Notes: generated by a model not told the origin, from the sequence alone. DNA of 64,000 nt from Alteromonas mediterranea DE (GCF_000020585.3 NC_011138.3:1767193-1831192), one strand, 5' to 3'; shown: positions 9,114-18,612, counted from the first letter of the stretch. Translations and numbers: made by a program.

Positions 9114-11585
9114 TTATTTGATAACTAATTTTCTAAACACTGCTTTATCTCTATTTCGCCAGCTCTCAATATCATCATTATCTAGCACTAGTATTAAATA
9201 GTTCACTTTACCTTTCACATATTGTCCAATAGGAAAAGTTATAGCGCTAGATTTGGGTATAAAGGAATCTTCACCTCTAATTCCCCAAGCCTGTTTGCCA
9301 TAAAATTTAACCACTCTAGAGCTATTCAACTTAGTGTCTGTTTCAAAGCCAATACCAACTACCTCTGGGTTACCTTCTACTTCAAGCTCCAATTCTAATA
9401 TAGAGTCTTCGGTTAATATGTAGTTAATAGGGAACATCTGCCAGTTGTTGCCGGTCAAGGTAACGGTATTGTCATCGGAAATGGTAGTAGTTCCGTAGCG
9501 ATACTGTTTAGGAAAGCCGGTGTGCTCAATCTCGCTCGCTTTAAATTCCCACATAGTTGGTGGTTGCTCTACAACGGCTTGTAACGCTACTTCCGTAGAA
9601 AAGTTAGGAATTTTAAATTCTTCGGGTATATATAGAGTAGGTTCAGACGAACTTTGCAGTAACTCTATATAAGCAAAATCATCGGAGTAAGGGTGTTCAA
9701 CAACGTTATCTAAATTAAATTCATATCTTGCGTCACCTGTTCTTTCGTTGAAACAAAGATCGTTAGTGCTTGTACTGCCTGAATACTTCTCTTTATCAAA
9801 AATGCAGTAGCCAACTGAATAGCCAGTATTCTTAGTCAATATAATATTGTTCTGGGTGGTAACCCAAAATGTCGTGTCATTATTTACTTTTGATGCAGCA
9901 ATGCCATTACGCTCTACGTCAATAACATTTTCGAAAACATAGGTTCTGCCTGCTGGTTTAGAAATTAGTCCTCCAGCTTTTATTGCAGTCCACTCCTTAC
10001 CTGTTTCATCACCTAAATTGTGGATGTAGTTGTGAAAAATATAGCTAGGGCCTAACGTATTTGGCGCTATGCTAATACCAGCATAGCCTTGCTCCATTTC
10101 GTTGTCGTACACCAACACATTTTGTTGGCCGCCATCTATTTCTATCAAGTCGTCATTTGAATAGGCTAGGTAGTTGCCATAGATTGCCGAGTTCTTAACG
10201 AAGCCACCCCGCCTTTCAAAATTTTTTCTGCCCTCAATAACATCGTTGAATCTGTGGTCTGGCGCGCCGTAAAAGCGATTATTTCGAACAATGAATTCGC
10301 CCCTGTAGGCATCACTGTCGTGGTATGCCCAAACTTGAAGCGCATTTGCACCTTTAGGGTGACCAACTGCCCAGCTATTCGCACCTAAGTTAGGGCTATG
10401 GACCTCGCATTCTTCAATTACTGCAATACCACTTCGTTCTAGGTAAATACCCGAATCATAATTGATAGGTGAATTATTAGTCGTACTTGAATAGGCTACA
10501 CCATTTCTAATATCCACAGCTTCTCTGCCATACTCCGATACGTTGCAGCCTTTTATCCATATATGATGTGCCTTTTTTGCAAATATGCCGTAACGCTGCC
10601 CGCCTTTAACGGTAAGGTTTTCTAGCATAACGTAAGAGTTGTTACCAATATTCACAGCCGCAAGTACATCGCTGCCAGCTTCAACAACGGGGCCGTCGCC
10701 TATAATTTTTGCATAGCCATCTGCGCTACCTTCTATATTTAGCGCTTCTAAATCTAGTTGTCCGCCAGAGTAAATTTCAGAAAGGTAATAAATTTTATTT
10801 GGGTCGATAGGGGGCGTATTTGGTTTTGTGGTGGTTTGAAAGGAATGTTCAACGATATCGCCATAAGCATCCGTAATCGTCACTTCAATATGGTATGTAG
10901 TGTCTGCTTCTAGGTACACTATACTTCCAGCGAACGACCCGTAAATGGGCTCCCATGCTAAATCTAGCCCTTCACGCCAATAAGTATCATCTTCGGTTCT
11001 AAATTTAACGGCGGCAGTACTTTCTTCATCCTGGCCGTAAATAACTAACCCTATCGAATTAATGAGCGGAGTAGCAGTATCTTCAAAGCCAGAAGCCGAA
11101 GCTGCAAAGACTATCGAAGGGTCTAACCCTGCTGTTATTGCTGACTCGTATATATCGTTCTTACTTAGGCCCGAATATGTTGAAATTGTTTTCATCCACT
11201 TTGCTGTATCGATTGGATACAAAGCAAATAGCGCAGAGGCTTGGTTAGAGGTTATGTTGGCGAACAGCGTTTTCTTTGCATCTTCACTAAGTGATGGCTT
11301 ACGTGATAACACTTTTTGCTTATACAACTGGGCTATCTCGTCTTCGTACTTTTCAACAACGGTTGATAGGTTTTTCGAGCCTTTGTAATCAGCTAGTAAT
11401 GAGTTTACGGTATTGTTGTCGCTAATATTCGCATTAATATAGTTATGCAAAATATCACCGGGTTGGCCGCCCTTTGTATAACCTTTATCATTCTTGTTCA
11501 CTGTGGCACAAGAAAGCATTAGAAACGACAGTAGCCAAATAAAAGCGAAGCGAAAAATAGACGGCTTTGAGTTAGCAGAGTACAT
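9114..11585 (-). CDS. Large lipoprotein with right-handed parallel beta-helix
   Basis: 823 residues. Residues 1-26 form a lipoprotein signal peptide with lipobox LMLSC, so Cys26 is probably lipidated. About residues 280-620 contain repeated short beta-strand units ending in N/G turns (NNSYVMLENLTVKGG, HHIWIKGCNVSEYG, SGIAVIEECEVHS). This is the pattern of right-handed beta-helix proteins such as polysaccharide lyases and C5-epimerases. The C-terminal 150 residues look like a separate beta-rich domain. Its place in the island suggests a role in modifying, degrading or exporting the glycan. No catalytic residues could be assigned, so the enzymatic role is inference. Confidence 0.7.
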   Translation of the reverse strand: MYSANSKPSIFRFAFIWLLSFLMLSCATVNKNDKGYTKGGQPGDILHNYINANISDNNTVNSLLADYKGSKNLSTVVEKYEDEIAQLYKQKVLSRKPSLSEDAKKTLFANITSNQASALFALYPIDTAKWMKTISTYSGLSKNDIYESAITAGLDPSIVFAASASGFEDTATPLINSIGLVIYGQDEESTAAVKFRTEDDTYWREGLDLAWEPIYGSFAGSIVYLEADTTYHIEVTITDAYGDIVEHSFQTTTKPNTPPIDPNKIYYLSEIYSGGQLDLEALNIEGSADGYAKIIGDGPVVEAGSDVLAAVNIGNNSYVMLENLTVKGGQRYGIFAKKAHHIWIKGCNVSEYGREAVDIRNGVAYSSTTNNSPINYDSGIYLERSGIAVIEECEVHSPNLGANSWAVGHPKGANALQVWAYHDSDAYRGEFIVRNNRFYGAPDHRFNDVIEGRKNFERRGGFVKNSAIYGNYLAYSNDDLIEIDGGQQNVLVYDNEMEQGYAGISIAPNTLGPSYIFHNYIHNLGDETGKEWTAIKAGGLISKPAGRTYVFENVIDVERNGIAASKVNNDTTFWVTTQNNIILTKNTGYSVGYCIFDKEKYSGSTSTNDLCFNERTGDARYEFNLDNVVEHPYSDDFAYIELLQSSSEPTLYIPEEFKIPNFSTEVALQAVVEQPPTMWEFKASEIEHTGFPKQYRYGTTTISDDNTVTLTGNNWQMFPINYILTEDSILELELEVEGNPEVVGIGFETDTKLNSSRVVKFYGKQAWGIRGEDSFIPKSSAITFPIGQYVKGKVNYLILVLDNDDIESWRNRDKAVFRKLVIK

Positions 11586-11914
11586 GGTATATCCCTATAG
11601 GTTGAAAAGCATTAAAGGAAAACTAGGGCTGTATTAAAAGGGTAGTGCTAACGTTGGTACGTAGCAAGGCGGTAGCTGGGATCTTTACAATATTAGTTTG
11701 CTTCTGCTGGTAAAACAGCCCACCTTATTCTGGTTCTTTTAAGTTTTTTAAAAAACGGAATCTAAATTGCTTAATCTAAATATTTGAAAATGGTCTATTA
11801 ATAATAGTTTATTACTAACTCACCTATTTCAAAACTAATCTTTAAAGACAATTTGGTATACTTAAAAAAATACTGGACAAAGCAATTGCTTCTATGCACT
11901 AAAATGGATATTTT
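11586..11914. other. Divergent intergenic region, 329 bp
   Basis: AT-rich spacer between the minus-strand beta-helix lipoprotein and the + strand GT4. It must hold promoters in both directions and contains the ops-like element annotated separately. No reading frame of note. Confidence 0.6.
11668..11679 (+). promoter_or_regulatory. ops/JUMPstart-like RfaH recruitment element
   Basis: The 8-base core GGCGGTAG at 11668-11675, continuing GCTGGGATC, matches the ops core GGCGGTAG(C) found in leaders of long polysaccharide operons, where RfaH is loaded onto paused RNA polymerase. It is about 240 nt upstream of the GT4 at 11915 and on the same strand. The sequence match is seen; RfaH control is inference. 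Confidence 0.5.
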
Positions 11915-13012
11915 ATGAAGAAAAAAGTAGCCGTTATTCACCCTGAGGCAGGGTTTTCATCAAGCGGCGGATCTCAGCTCAGTGCGTATGAAATGGCGGA
12001 ACATCTTGCCACATTTTTTGACGTAAAGCTTTTAAGCTCATCCAAATGTAGTGAACACAGTGTAGTTATTCCCTGTATTCCCAGAGGGGAAGTGAAAAAA
12101 GCCCAGCGTAATAAAACCATTGATTGGTTGCTAACGCGCTTTGTTTCTAATCCATCATTGCTTATCGAGTCGCTAACTAGCTTCCTAACATACACGCCAT
12201 ATTTAATGTTTAAGCGATGTGATGTCATCTACCCCAATAACAATTATGGTGGTTTGGCGGTTGCCGCAGTAATTAGAAAACTATTCAAAACGCCCATTCT
12301 TTATACCGAAAGGGCAGGGATGGTATCGAACGGTAAAGTATTACGTCGCAATTTGAAATTTAAGCCCGACTGCTTGGTTGTGTTTAATCAAGAAACCAAA
12401 GAGTATGTTCATTCTATAGCACCTGAACAACGGGTTGAGATTATCCCTAACGGTGTAAACTTAGCTAAATTTAGCCCGAAGGGCACAAAATATGATCATG
12501 GTTTACAAGGGAAAGTGCTATTAACTGTTGGTGCGTTAAACAGGCAAAATCACAAGCGTATACATTTAGCCATTGAGGCAGTAAGCCAGTTAACCGATGT
12601 CTCGTTACTTATCTGTGGTGATGGCCCGGATGTAAAGTATTTTGATGATCTTTGTACTCAAGAGTTAGGTGCACAACGCTTTAAAATCGTTAAAGTCGAC
12701 TTCGCTGATATTCCCAATGTATATCGTTCAGTTAATGCTTTTACATTGCCCTCTGAAGATGAGCCGTTCGGACGAGTGTATTTAGAAGCAATGGCAAGCG
12801 GGTTGCCTGTTGTAGCTACCGATGACCCCATGCGCAGAACACTAATAGGTAAGGCCGGGGTGGTTTGTGATGTTGAAAATATTGAGGAATACGCTGCTGC
12901 CATAGCCACAACACTATCAACCGACTGGGCCAATGCACCAATAGAGCAAGCGGCTGATTTTAGTTGGGAAAGTGTGGCAGAGCGCTATGCGGACGTTATA
13001 AATAGTTTATAA
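11915..13012 (+). CDS. Glycosyltransferase family 4
   Basis: 365 residues of GT-B fold. The N-terminus KVAVIHPEAGFSSSGGSQLSAYEMAEHL carries the Gly-rich acceptor-side loop. The C-terminal half has LLTVGALNRQNHKRIHLAIEA at about residue 203 and EDEPFGRVYLEAMASGLPVVATD at about 285, the GT4 donor-binding E-x7-E block. It stands alone on the + strand, flanked by minus-strand genes, and follows the ops-like element. A hairpin follows its stop. By family it adds a sugar in polysaccharide repeat-unit assembly; the specificity is not readable. Confidence 0.85.
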   Translation: MKKKVAVIHPEAGFSSSGGSQLSAYEMAEHLATFFDVKLLSSSKCSEHSVVIPCIPRGEVKKAQRNKTIDWLLTRFVSNPSLLIESLTSFLTYTPYLMFKRCDVIYPNNNYGGLAVAAVIRKLFKTPILYTERAGMVSNGKVLRRNLKFKPDCLVVFNQETKEYVHSIAPEQRVEIIPNGVNLAKFSPKGTKYDHGLQGKVLLTVGALNRQNHKRIHLAIEAVSQLTDVSLLICGDGPDVKYFDDLCTQELGAQRFKIVKVDFADIPNVYRSVNAFTLPSEDEPFGRVYLEAMASGLPVVATDDPMRRTLIGKAGVVCDVENIEEYAAAIATTLSTDWANAPIEQAADFSWESVAERYADVINSL

Positions 13013-13033
13013 AGTTTTACTTCTAACGTAATG

Positions 13034-13062
13034 GTGCGCTGTTAATATCGATAACAGCGCAC
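13034..13062 (+). terminator. Hairpin after GT4 gene
   Basis: Perfect 10-bp inverted repeat (GTGCGCTGTT / AACAGCGCAC) with a 9-nt loop, 22 nt after the GT4 stop. The following U-tract is weak (ATGATAGTTTTG). It could serve both convergent directions. Confidence 0.6.
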
Positions 13063-13221
13063 ATGATAGTTTTGTAAATGCTGCTTACTTGCCGAACTTC
13101 CGACGAAGCCTATCTTTCCCTAAAATAACCTTGGCTGTTGCTACTAACCCAGCTTCTCTCACAGACAATCCAATCCAGCCCAGCTTATTATTTTTCTTGC
13201 CAATTTGACTAAGAATTTGAT

Positions 13222-13230
13222 TAGCAACAC
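13222..13230. repeat. Target-site duplication, left copy (IS21)
   Basis: TAGCAACAC, identical to 15618-15626, immediately flanks the inferred IS end. Removing one copy restores the GT2 frame. Confidence 0.85.
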
Positions 13231-13291
13231 TATAGAACGTCAACTGTCTTGACCGGTCCGGCGTCAATTATCTTGACCGGTTGTCGCTGAG

Positions 13292-14041
13292 TTATTCTTC
13301 CTGTTTTATTGCTGTTTTTCTTCGATAGCTTTCTCCCTGTAATTGAATGATATGTGAGTGATGAACGAGCCGGTCTATAGCTGCAACTGTCATGGTAGTA
13401 TCGGTGAACAATGCATCCCAGTCTTCGAACGATTGATTGGATGTAATGATAAGGCTGAACCTCTCATAACGGTGCGCAATGAGTTCGAACAGCACACTGG
13501 TTTCTTGTTCTGTCTTTCTGATATAGCCGATGTCGTCCACGATTAGCACTTGGTATTTATCCAGTTTATTCAGCGCATCCTGGAGTTTTAGTTGCTGTTT
13601 GGCGTCTTGTAGGTGTTGCACCAAGGCGGTGGCCGGATAGAACTTTACGCGGGTTCCAGCTTCTATCAGGCTGTAACCTAATGCGCTGGCGAGGTGGGTT
13701 TTGCCTACACCGCTAGCACCGAACAGTAGTAGGTTTGTGGCTTGTTTAACCCATTCGTGGTTATCGGCCAGGTCATGCAGGCGCGCTTTACTAATGCCTT
13801 CTATGGCATTGAAGTCGAAGCCGCCAACGTGTTTGCCTGAGGGCAAGTTTGACTCTTTTAGGTAACGTAATTGTCGCTTGTCTGTCCGACTTGCTAGCTC
13901 CATATGGCACAACTCACTTAAGTAGTGTTCGGGTCGCCATTGTTCGTGCAGTGCTTTTTCAGCAAGGCTCTCCCAGTGGTTTCTGAACTCACTTAAGCGC
14001 AAGCTTTTTAGCATCAATGGTAGTGAAGCTGTATTAGTCAT
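13292..14041 (-). CDS. istB: IS21 helper ATPase IstB
   Basis: AAA+ ATPase of the IstB/DnaC-like family, about 249 residues from ATG 14041. That start is chosen because AAGGAGG lies 6 nt upstream and because it overlaps the istA stop, the normal translational coupling. Walker A is LLLFGASGVGKTHLA, Walker B is VLIVDDIGY, and further on is the sensor-like LIITSNQ. In IS21 elements IstB oligomerises on target DNA and stimulates the IstA transposase. The length is normal for the family. Confidence 0.93.
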   Translation of the reverse strand: MTNTASLPLMLKSLRLSEFRNHWESLAEKALHEQWRPEHYLSELCHMELASRTDKRQLRYLKESNLPSGKHVGGFDFNAIEGISKARLHDLADNHEWVKQATNLLLFGASGVGKTHLASALGYSLIEAGTRVKFYPATALVQHLQDAKQQLKLQDALNKLDKYQVLIVDDIGYIRKTEQETSVLFELIAHRYERFSLIITSNQSFEDWDALFTDTTMTVAAIDRLVHHSHIIQLQGESYRRKTAIKQEE

Positions 14042-15527
14042 TTCGACCTCCTTGCAACAGTAGGCCATACTGTTTTAACGAATGCTGCCCCACTTGGAGT
14101 TGGGGTATATCACGTGTTTGTTGCTGGAAGCGCTCTTGGCAGTCAAACAGGCTGGGCAGTCTCCCCGTATTCAGTTGCTGCATGATAAAGCGCCCCAGCC
14201 GTATTTCGTTATCTTTTTTGCTGGCAAGGTGAAGCACTCTGACGATATAACGACAGGCATCATCTGCTTTCATATTGCCGTTAACATATTGCCAGATGCA
14301 TCGGTAATCCTCGTTAGGTAATAGCTCGTCGCGCCACTGTGAACACCGGAAGGCTTGTGGCTTTTTAACCAGAGCATCTATGACGTGTTTGTAATTGACG
14401 CTGCGTTTACGCGAACTGCCTTGCGCATAAACGCGCTCTAGGGTGTAAGTCAGTTCATGACCGAGATATAAGGCTAACCTGTTATCATACACTTGTACCC
14501 GCAAGCGACTGCCTATCAGGCGGGAAGGCACTGTGTAGGTCACGCGTTTAACATTGATAGTGCTGGTGCGCGAGACGCGCACATATTCTATTGAGTAATT
14601 GACGCTACCTACAGGCGGCAATGGCTGTAATTGTCGCTGCTCTTTGATAAAGGCGGTGTTGATACGCTTGTTACGCCGCCCAACTAACTGCTGAATAAAG
14701 CCTTCATAGTCATCGCGACAGTTAAAATCGAACGAGCCGCGTATACGCAGCGCTTGTTCTAACTGCGCTTTGACATGTCGATTGCTAGACTCGATAACAC
14801 CATTTTCATGCGCTACACCGGTATTATTACGTGTGGCCGTAAAACCGTAATGCGCCATCAACGACTTATAGCGTTCGGTAAATGCCTCGGCATTGTCATG
14901 GTTTCGGTACGCCGCACTTAAGCTGTCAGTGCGGACTTCTTTGGGCACGCCACCACTTTCTCTAAACGCTTTCTGAAGGCTATCGGAGAATGCAGCAAAG
15001 CTCTCACCGCCATAAACTACTTGGCAATACTGCCAGCCGCTGGCCGCTAGGCGATAGTTAAACAGCATGTGCTTACACGGCTCTCGTCCTATGGTGATAG
15101 GAGATTTGACGTGGGTAAAGTCACATATTCCCAGTAGTCCTGATTCGTGATGCTGCAAGAACATCACATCTTTAGCGCCACCGTGTAATTGTCGCCACTT
15201 CTTAATTCTGCGCTCAAGCGTACGTCGTGCTGTAGTTGGGAAGTCGTCACTATGTGATTCACATAGATGATCAAATACGCCTACCGGCGTAATCAATTCA
15301 TCTTGTTGTAAGATGGGAACAACGACACTCTCCCACACCGCTTCAAGAGGATCGGGTCTGGTACGCCATTGGCGTTTTGCTTGATTAGGTTGGTGACGAC
15401 CATTCTCGATTCGTCTGGCGGAGCTAACAGAGATATCCGCTTTACTGGCGGCCACTTCCTGCGTGAAATCCTTTCTGAACTTCATATATAACCTGACTTG
15501 TTTTTCTGTGATGTGATTTCCCGACAC
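14034..15527 (-). CDS. istA: IS21 transposase IstA
   Basis: 497 residues. An N-terminal helix-turn-helix (KQVRLYMKFRKDFTQEVAASKADISVS region) is followed by an rve-type DDE integrase core. The first acidic residue is in LLGICDFTHVKS, the second in KEVRTDSLSAA, and the Glu in GVAHENGVIESSNRHVK. A C-terminal Mu-type beta-barrel region follows (YTVPSRLIGSRLRVQVYDNRLALY). The gene is full length and overlaps istB by 8 nt. It mobilises the element inserted into the GT2 gene. Confidence 0.93.
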   Translation of the reverse strand: MSGNHITEKQVRLYMKFRKDFTQEVAASKADISVSSARRIENGRHQPNQAKRQWRTRPDPLEAVWESVVVPILQQDELITPVGVFDHLCESHSDDFPTTARRTLERRIKKWRQLHGGAKDVMFLQHHESGLLGICDFTHVKSPITIGREPCKHMLFNYRLAASGWQYCQVVYGGESFAAFSDSLQKAFRESGGVPKEVRTDSLSAAYRNHDNAEAFTERYKSLMAHYGFTATRNNTGVAHENGVIESSNRHVKAQLEQALRIRGSFDFNCRDDYEGFIQQLVGRRNKRINTAFIKEQRQLQPLPPVGSVNYSIEYVRVSRTSTINVKRVTYTVPSRLIGSRLRVQVYDNRLALYLGHELTYTLERVYAQGSSRKRSVNYKHVIDALVKKPQAFRCSQWRDELLPNEDYRCIWQYVNGNMKADDACRYIVRVLHLASKKDNEIRLGRFIMQQLNTGRLPSLFDCQERFQQQTRDIPQLQVGQHSLKQYGLLLQGGRND

Positions 15528-15617
15528 GCCATTCTCCTCGAATTATCGTGTCGAACCTTAACAGAACAACCGGTCAAGATAGTTGTCGCTCAACCGTTCA
15601 AGTTAATTGTCGCTTTA

Positions 15618-15626
15618 TAGCAACAC
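15618..15626. repeat. Target-site duplication, right copy (IS21)
   Basis: TAGCAACAC, identical to 13222-13230. It is part of the original GT2 coding sequence (Val-Ala codons on the minus strand). Confidence 0.85.
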
Positions 15627-16344
15627 GGTCGTTATAAGCTTCTTTGCCTAATAGCGCTTTATGTTTCTTAAATGCCTTAAGCCTTGGGAAAACTTTTTCT
15701 AAGGGCATATTGGCTACTTCGGTAGAAATGCTAACGTGTCCTCTGCGATAGAAATAAATATCTTTAGGTATGTTTTTGAACACAGCATCTTCTAGTGTAA
15801 TACGAACGAAGAAGTCCCAATCTTGGCTGTTCTTTAATTCTTCATCAAACATCAGCTTTTTAGCTAATGAAGCCTTGCACGTAACACCACTCATTCCGCA
15901 GAATTTATTACCTTTTTTGATTACATCGGTGGTAATGATTTCAGTTTCGTTAATGTGAATTTTGTCCGGTGTTTCAAGAAATCGATAACCGCAGGTCACG
16001 GCATCTGCATGTAGATGCTCTGCAATGTGCTGTTCTAGATAATCATTGTCCCATACATCATCGTCATCTAAGAACGCAATAATATCTGATGTCGACTTGG
16101 ATATACCTAAATTACGTGCCGCGTTAGCACCTGATGCAACTGGAACTTTAACGTAAGTAAATTGTTCACTTGGAAAGAGAGATAAGACTTCTTCATAGCT
16201 TACTGAAGAGCCATCATCAATAACGAACACTTCTTTTGGCATAACAGTTTGTTTTAATACTGCAGCGAGTGATTCTTTGAGGTAGTCTGGGCGATTATGC
16301 GTTGTGATTACAACAGACACAGTGTTTGGCATTTTCACTTCCAT

Positions 16345-16798
16345 ATTTTTTATATCCTTTGTACCTTAATAAACTATCCAAGCTGTAACGGTTTAAATGG
16401 ACTATTGTCATGTGAATTAGTGTATTACTTTGATAATTACCAAAAGGCATTGAAAAAATATACGTCCTACACTAGTTATTACTGTTTTATCAAAGATTCT
16501 TGGTTTAGCGTTAGTACTTAGTTTCAAATGGTCGTCGTATATGAAAAATTAAGCAGTAAAAATCAATTGCAGTGGACAGGACAAGGGTATCATTCTTACC
16601 AAATGCCTTTAGCTTTGGAAATTGCTTATATGCTATCACTAAACTTAGTCACAACAAACTAGTCAATATTTGAAAACTTATCGAGTATTAGCTAAGAAAT
16701 TCAGAAAAAATATGACGCGCCTATACGCAATTTAAGTACTAAAGGACATGGGCTTTGAGGTGTCAGTTTTCATATGGATGCTAACACGCCCCCAAATA
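16345..16798. other. Intergenic gap, 454 bp, no gene seen
   Basis: AT-rich region upstream of the disrupted GT2 gene. No supported reading frame; overlapping short frames are low-complexity. It probably contains the minus-strand promoter of the GT2 gene. I see no clear terminator for the SGNH fragment that ends at 16799. Confidence 0.5.
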
Positions 16799-17415
16799 CT
16801 ATGTTAGAAAAATTGCGTCTAAATAAGAATTTGCCTTTATAGAATACCAAGGCCGCATATGGTTGTAATCTCGGTAGAAGAAAGCTTTTTCATCTCTAGT
16901 TTTGCATAAACCGTCTTTACATAAATGCTTTATCGGATCGATAACTTCAACATGTTCAATATTTTTTAATTGTTTTAAAGCATCCTCATGCTCGGTGTAA
17001 TCCGAGCGCGCTTTCGTTTCTGGGATGCTATTAGGTAGTCCCTTACGGATGGCAAGAGTTGGGTCGAACTCTTCTCCTTTTGGCTCGCCCATTATAACAA
17101 ATACTTTAGATACGTTTGTTTTCATGGTATTTAAATAATTGTCGTACTCTTTTATCCTTCCGCGCTTTTCTTCATCGCGTTCAGTTCGTTCATTTGGCAA
17201 ATATGAATTAAAGCTATAAAAAGATGTAACAACTTTTTCAAACTTTACCTCTTCTAATAGCTTTTCATAGTTTTGCAAGTTGTCACAATTCCATTTAGGA
17301 TTTTTCATAGAAGGCGTAACAAAGCACCCACTTTGCGTTAAAAAATAAATGTTGTATTCATTATTTAAGCTTTCGACATATGGGTAAAGTTGCTCAATAT
17401 GACTAGCCCCCATAA
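16799..17415 (-). pseudogene. SGNH-hydrolase domain, N-terminally truncated next to IS5
   Basis: About 205 residues resembling the C-terminal SGNH domain of OafA-type O-acyltransferases. VMGASHIEQLYPYV stands in place of the usual GDSH block, and DYNHMRPWYS near the end supplies the D-x-x-H pair. The open frame runs back to a TTG at 17443, but those first codons lie inside the terminal repeat of the IS5 element. Beyond that element no frame continues into GASH: a TGA stands two codons upstream of the junction. The membrane acyltransferase half is missing. A free-standing SGNH esterase starting at the Met before GASH is a less likely alternative. Confidence 0.65.
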
Positions 17416-17419
17416 CTAA

Positions 17420-18612
17420 GGAAACTGCGAATAAGTCCTGCAATTTAGTTCTTGAACCAGCCTTTGCATTCGCCGTCTAATTTTTGAACGCTAAATTCTC
17501 AATTTTGGCCAATATACTGCCGTTTTAGGCCGGATTTCGACCTAATTCCGGGCTATTCCCGGATTTCAGACAGATCTTGGCTGTCGTCGTAACATCTGGT
17601 CTACTTTAAACAGGTTCGCCAAGGTGAATAGCATGGCTAACTGTGAGTCATTTTTTGTCAGCCCTTTATAGCGTGCTTTGATAAAGCCGAACTGACATTT
17701 GATGATGCGAAACGGGTGTTCAACTTTTGCTCGGATGCTGGCTTTTAAATATTCGATGTTGATGGCAGTTTTGTTTTTGCGGGGATGCTTTTTCAGTGCC
17801 CGAACCTTTCCGGGACGCTCAGCAATCAGCCATTCCACATCCTTTTCTTTAAGTTCTTCACGCTTCTCTGCGCCTTGATATCCAGCATCGCCAGAGATGA
17901 ATTCCTCATCGCCATGCAACAGGTTCTTCATCTGATTCAGGTCATGTTCGTTGGCGGCAGTGGTCACCAGCGTATGCGTCAGGCCACTCTTGGCATCCAC
18001 TCCTATATGGGCTTTCATGCCGAAGTGCCATTCATTACCTTTTTTGGTCTGGTGCATATCCGGGTCACGCTCATTCTTTTTATTCTTGGTGGAGCTGGGA
18101 GCTTCAATAATCGTCGCATCCACCAGTGTACCCTGCGTCATCATCACACCGCACTCCGACAGCCATTGGTTGACCGTTTTGAATAATTGGCGAGTCAGCT
18201 TGTGCTTTTCCAGCAAGTGACGGAAGTTCATAATGGTGGTGCGGTCAGGAATGGCTTTATCCAGTGACAGTTGCGCAAACTGACGCATCGAAGCAATTTC
18301 ATATAACGCATCTTCCATCGCTTCATCACCGAGGCTATACCATTGCTGCATACAGTGAATGCGAAACATGGTCTCAAGCGCATATGGACGTCTGCCATTG
18401 CCTGCTTTAGGATAAAAGGGTTCAATCACTTCCAGCAATTGAGACCACGGCAGCAGGTTATCCATTCTGGATAAGAATATCTCTTTACGGGTCTGACGGC
18501 GCTTGCTGGAAAACTCGCTATCGGCAAAAGTTAACTGTTGGCTCATGGGCGGTAATGGCTGTGATTTACTATGCAGCTATGATCTCACATCGGGGACTTA
18601 TTCGCATCTTCC
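17420..18612 (-). mobile_element. IS5-family insertion sequence
   Basis: This 1,193-bp element (IS5 itself is 1,195 bp) has inverted ends GGAAACTGCGAATAAGTCC at 17420 and the complement of GGAAGATGCGAATAAGTCCC at 18612. It carries one full-length transposase gene. The flanking tetranucleotides are CTAA (17416-17419) and CTAG (18613-18616). Both fit the YTAR target preference of IS5, but they are not identical, so the two flanks may not derive from a single simple insertion. Confidence 0.88.
17566..18546 (-). CDS. IS5-family transposase
   Basis: 326 residues with the IS5-group layout. The N-terminus contains [22 protein letters not shown]772-like domain ([22 protein letters not shown]) comes next, followed by a DDE core. 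The first Asp is in [14 protein letters not shown], the second in [16 protein letters not shown], and the Glu in [17 protein letters not shown] (the Y-(2)-R-(3)-E-(6)-K type signature). It is full length, so the element may be active. It catalyses cut-and-paste or copy-type movement of the IS within the chromosome. Confidence 0.93.
   Translation of the reverse strand: MSQQLTFADSEFSSKRRQTRKEIFLSRMDNLLPWSQLLEVIEPFYPKAGNGRRPYALETMFRIHCMQQWYSLGDEAMEDALYEIASMRQFAQLSLDKAIPDRTTIMNFRHLLEKHKLTRQLFKTVNQWLSECGVMMTQGTLVDATIIEAPSSTKNKKNERDPDMHQTKKGNEWHFGMKAHIGVDAKSGLTHTLVTTAANEHDLNQMKNLLHGDEEFISGDAGYQGAEKREELKEKDVEWLIAERPGKVRALKKHPRKNKTAINIEYLKASIRAKVEHPFRIIKCQFGFIKARYKGLTKNDSQLAMLFTLANLFKVDQMLRRQPRSV

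Larger units (their letters stand above)
13231..15617 (-). mobile_element. IS21-family insertion sequence, intact
   Basis: This 2,387-bp element carries istA and istB on the minus strand. Both ends show the multiple terminal repeats typical of IS21. The left end has two subrepeats containing TCTTGACCGG (13248-13257 and 13273-13282). The right end has the matching inverted CCGGTCAAGATA and CCGTTCAAGTTA blocks, each spaced by GTCA/GTCG-type repeats. A 9-bp direct duplication flanks it. Both genes are full length, so the element may still be active. It interrupts a GT2 gene. Confidence 0.9.
13085..16344 (-). pseudogene. GT2 glycosyltransferase gene split by an IS21-family insertion
   Basis: The 5' part (16344 down to 15618) encodes a GT2 opening SVVITTHNRPDYLKESL with the metal site LDDDDVW, then GMSG and QDWDFFVR. 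It runs into insertion-sequence DNA after DRVA. The 3' part (13221 down to 13085) resumes with NQILSQIGKKNN and ends RRKFGK. Removing 13231-15617 and one 9-bp duplicate rejoins the frame exactly as RVA-NQ. This gives 287 residues, against 286 for the paralogue at 1983, which aligns through both halves. An alternative start is ATG 16332. Two partial products could be made, but the enzyme is almost certainly inactive. The insertion looks recent, since neither half has decayed. Confidence 0.93.

Noticed and set aside
13226..13235. CTATA as the IS21 target duplication
   Set aside because: It would leave the two GT2 halves out of frame. The 9-bp TAGCAACAC restores the frame and matches the paralogue.
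13085..13267. 60-codon frame as a separate gene
   Set aside because: Its first codons lie in the IS21 terminal repeat. The remainder is the 3' end of the split GT2 gene.
17785..18220. Long + strand frames inside the IS5 element
   Set aside because: They are antisense shadows of the transposase gene with no family resemblance.
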